From assembly GCA_002336475.1 (NCBI GenBank), contig DDCX01000070.1, positions 4,166-11,932 of the forward strand: 7,767 nt of DNA, written 5' to 3'. Below the pieces are notes generated by a model. That model searched no databases and was not told the origin of the DNA. It saw only the letters and a program-made list of their open reading frames with translations. Origin of the DNA: Flavobacteriales bacterium UBA1995 (GTDB lineage Bacteria > Bacteroidota > Bacteroidia > Flavobacteriales_D > Sanyastnellaceae). Made by a program: the position numbers and the translations under genes. Of this stretch, positions 5,911 through 7,767 are shown in pieces. Position 1 is the first letter of the stretch, and each line of letters begins with the position of its first letter.

Positions 5911-5936
5911 TCTGGGACGGGCCGTGATGAACAGGC

Positions 5937-7767
5937 TTAGTCTTCTTCTTCGACGATGGACCAGCTGACTTCAAGCCTGCCGGTGCTGCCATCAGATGAC
6001 ATCAACCCCAACGTGTAGGCTCCGGGTTCCAAGTACCCATCACCACTGGTCTTTTTGGGCGAGAAGCTCAGGTTTTGCCACCCCCTGTGCAGGCCTTTGA
6101 AGTCCTTTTGTCCCAGAACCGTTTGGGCGCTGTCCATCAGCTGAATGGTGTAATCTCCGTGGCTTGGAATAAAGGCGGGCAATTGGACTTTCGGCGTCCA
6201 GGGCTCGCCCCAACCGTATCCGCGTTCTCCCCAGCCCTCCCGCCAAGTGAGGTCTTCGGGCGTTTCCATAGACAGCAACAGGGCTTCGGGCGCAGTGGCT
6301 TCAGCTTCGGTTAACCCCTCGATTAAGGGGTTCAGATCGAGGACCCAAATGCTCCGGCCATGGGTGCCGATGACGAGTTCGTTTTCCCGTTCCTGGATGA
6401 CGAGGTCGTGCACGGGAACGCGGGGCAAGTCGGGATGTGCCAACGCCCATGTGAAGCCACCATCGAGAGAGGCGTAAAGTCCACCGTCCGTTCCGCAAAA
6501 CAACAGGCCTTCGACGTCCTCTGATTCTGCGAGGGCGTTGATGGGCTCCATGGGGAGACCACTGCGCACGGTTCCATCGTCACCGAGTCGAGACCAAGTC
6601 TGGCCATTGTCATCGGATGCATACAAGTAGGGTGCGAAGTGGTCGTGGCGGTAGCCGTTGAATGTGACATATAAGCGGTCCGCGGAGTGGTGTGACCACA
6701 GCACTTCAGTGACCCATAAGGTGCGCCGGGGTGCGGCTTGTGGAGCAGGAGGCGTGCGGGCTTCCCAAGTGTATCCACCGTCGGGGCTGAGGTGGACGAG
6801 GCCATCGTCGGACCCGACAGCCAGCCGTCCAAACCGCAACGGACTTTCGTGCAAGGCTGTGAGCGTTCCAAAAGGCACATTGCCTTTTTTTGATCCCCGG
6901 GTCAGGTCGCCTGAAAGGGTCTCAAAGTTGTCGCCTTGGTCCAGTGACCGGTGGAACCTGTTTGACCCCATGTACAGAACATCTTGATGGTGACGCGACA
7001 GGTGAATGGGCGTTTGCCAATTCCAGCGCAGCGGGGTCTCACCGAGGGTATGCTCTGGGTGCAGTCGGGCCCGATCACCGGTCTGCCTGTTGGAGCGGCT
7101 GTACCAACCGAATTGATACCCTGTGTAGACCGTTTCGTTGTCTCGGGTATCGACTTCGATGCGCATGCCGTCGCCCCCATTGAGGCGGTCGTAGGGATAG
7201 TCGCCGGTTTGGTGCCACCGGGGGCCCGCTTCGTATCCGCTGGGCCCGCGCCAGGTGCCGTTGTCCTGCAAGCCACCGTATATGCGGTAAGGGTCGGCGT
7301 CGTCCACCGCGACAGCGTAAAATTGGCCGACAGCGGGTGAATTGCACGAAGTCCAATGGTCACCGCCGTCGAGGGTGACGTTGATGCCACCGTCATTGCC
7401 GTTGATGACGTGCTGCGGATTGTTGGGGTTGATCCAGATGTGGTGGTGGTCCACGTGCACGTTGTCTTGGGCAATGGAAGTCCAAGTGGCACCGCCATCG
7501 GTGCTTTCCAGGAGGGGGACTCCTCCGATCACCACCCGGTCCTCATCACTGGGATCCACCGCGATCAGTCCGAAATAGTAGCAGTAACTGTAGCAGACTT
7601 CATCGAGGCCTTCTTCGTGGGTGCGTTCCCACCGCGCCCCAGTGCTGTCGCTTGCTGTCGTTTTTCCCTGTTGCAGGGATTGGCCCGTCCAGCGGTACAC
7701 TTCAGCGCCAATGATGGGCGGATTGAACATGGCGGCATTGGCATCGCCTAGAAAATCAGCGAGGGCC
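5937..7767 (-). CDS. Asp-box (BNR/sortilin-like) beta-propeller protein, C-terminal part
   Basis: The frame is open to the right edge, so the N-terminus is missing; 609 codons are visible before the TAA. Numbering from the Met at 7730, Asp-box repeats (S-x-D-x-G-x-x-W) occur at 75-83, 119-126, 262-269, 315-322, 371-379 and 421-428. They mark blades of a VPS10/sortilin or exo-glycosidase-like propeller. Family hallmarks include the DHHHIWINPNNPQHVINGND region (94-113) and GTHGRSIWVLD (455-465). After about residue 510 comes a separate beta-sandwich-like tail ending SWSIVEEED. Proteins of this kind in Bacteroidota are large secreted or envelope proteins of unknown substrate. I see no type 9 secretion C-terminal sorting domain at the end. 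The Met at 7730 is internal: the preceding codons (ADFLGDANAA) continue the fold. The gene is convergent with nadE. Confidence 0.88.
   Translation of the reverse strand, partial: ALADFLGDANAAMFNPPIIGAEVYRWTGQSLQQGKTTASDSTGARWERTHEEGLDEVCYSYCYYFGLIAVDPSDEDRVVIGGVPLLESTDGGATWTSIAQDNVHVDHHHIWINPNNPQHVINGNDGGINVTLDGGDHWTSCNSPAVGQFYAVAVDDADPYRIYGGLQDNGTWRGPSGYEAGPRWHQTGDYPYDRLNGGDGMRIEVDTRDNETVYTGYQFGWYSRSNRQTGDRARLHPEHTLGETPLRWNWQTPIHLSRHHQDVLYMGSNRFHRSLDQGDNFETLSGDLTRGSKKGNVPFGTLTALHESPLRFGRLAVGSDDGLVHLSPDGGYTWEARTPPAPQAAPRRTLWVTEVLWSHHSADRLYVTFNGYRHDHFAPYLYASDDNGQTWSRLGDDGTVRSGLPMEPINALAESEDVEGLLFCGTDGGLYASLDGGFTWALAHPDLPRVPVHDLVIQERENELVIGTHGRSIWVLDLNPLIEGLTEAEATAPEALLLSMETPEDLTWREGWGERGYGWGEPWTPKVQLPAFIPSHGDYTIQLMDSAQTVLGQKDFKGLHRGWQNLSFSPKKTSGDGYLEPGAYTLGLMSSDGSTGRLEVSWSIVEEED

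Noticed and set aside
5901..5915. Small hairpin CCAGA/TCTGG at the nadE stop codon
   Set aside because: The stem is only 5 bp with no following T-run, so it is too weak to list as a terminator.
1..7767. Search by eye for CRISPR repeats, insertion-sequence ends, tRNA genes or a defence/phage system
   Set aside because: No regularly spaced repeat-spacer pattern, transposase motif, tRNA-like fold or toxin/nuclease pairing was seen; nearly all the sequence is accounted for by ordinary chromosomal genes.

Overview
The window looks like chromosomal DNA from a Bacteroidota bacterium, most likely Flavobacteriia-related. The evidence is a gldB–gldC gliding-motility pair, a PorT-type outer-membrane barrel, a lipoprotein with a typical Bacteroidota lipobox, a near absence of Shine-Dalgarno sequences, and a perfect TAnnTTTG -7 box upstream of mraZ. 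The DNA appears fairly G+C-rich for that group, and seven of the eight visible stop codons are TGA. Genes are packed tightly with short gaps or overlaps.

Layout. From the left edge, on the minus strand and leaving the window, comes the beginning of the division/cell-wall (dcw) cluster: mraZ (446-949), overlapped by one base by the 5' part of rsmH (446 down to 1). A 326-base divergent intergenic region (950-1275) follows. It carries a clear MraZ operator (three TGGGA boxes at 10-bp spacing plus a degenerate fourth) just upstream of the -7 box of mraZ, and a second, G-rich TGGGG array pointing the other way. On the plus strand are an alpha/beta hydrolase (1276-2046) and the ribosome-assembly GTPase engB (2021-2662), overlapping by 26 bases. 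Convergent with them, on the minus strand, is the gliding pair gldB (3037-4071) and gldC (2671-3012). Divergent from gldB, on the plus strand, are a PorT-like beta-barrel protein (4188-5075) and nadE (5077-5910), one base apart. The right end is filled by the C-terminal part of a large minus-strand Asp-box (BNR/sortilin-like) beta-propeller protein (5937 to beyond 7767).

How the genes fit together. The central block (nadE, gldB, gldC, engB, hydrolase, mraZ, rsmH) resembles a gene neighbourhood I recall from Flavobacteriia. It joins housekeeping genes (NAD synthesis, ribosome assembly, division) with gliding/type 9 secretion-associated envelope proteins. I found no mobile element, tRNA/rRNA, CRISPR array or defence system. 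The most informative non-coding structure is the mraZ control region. I see no strong evidence of an entirely new biological system here.
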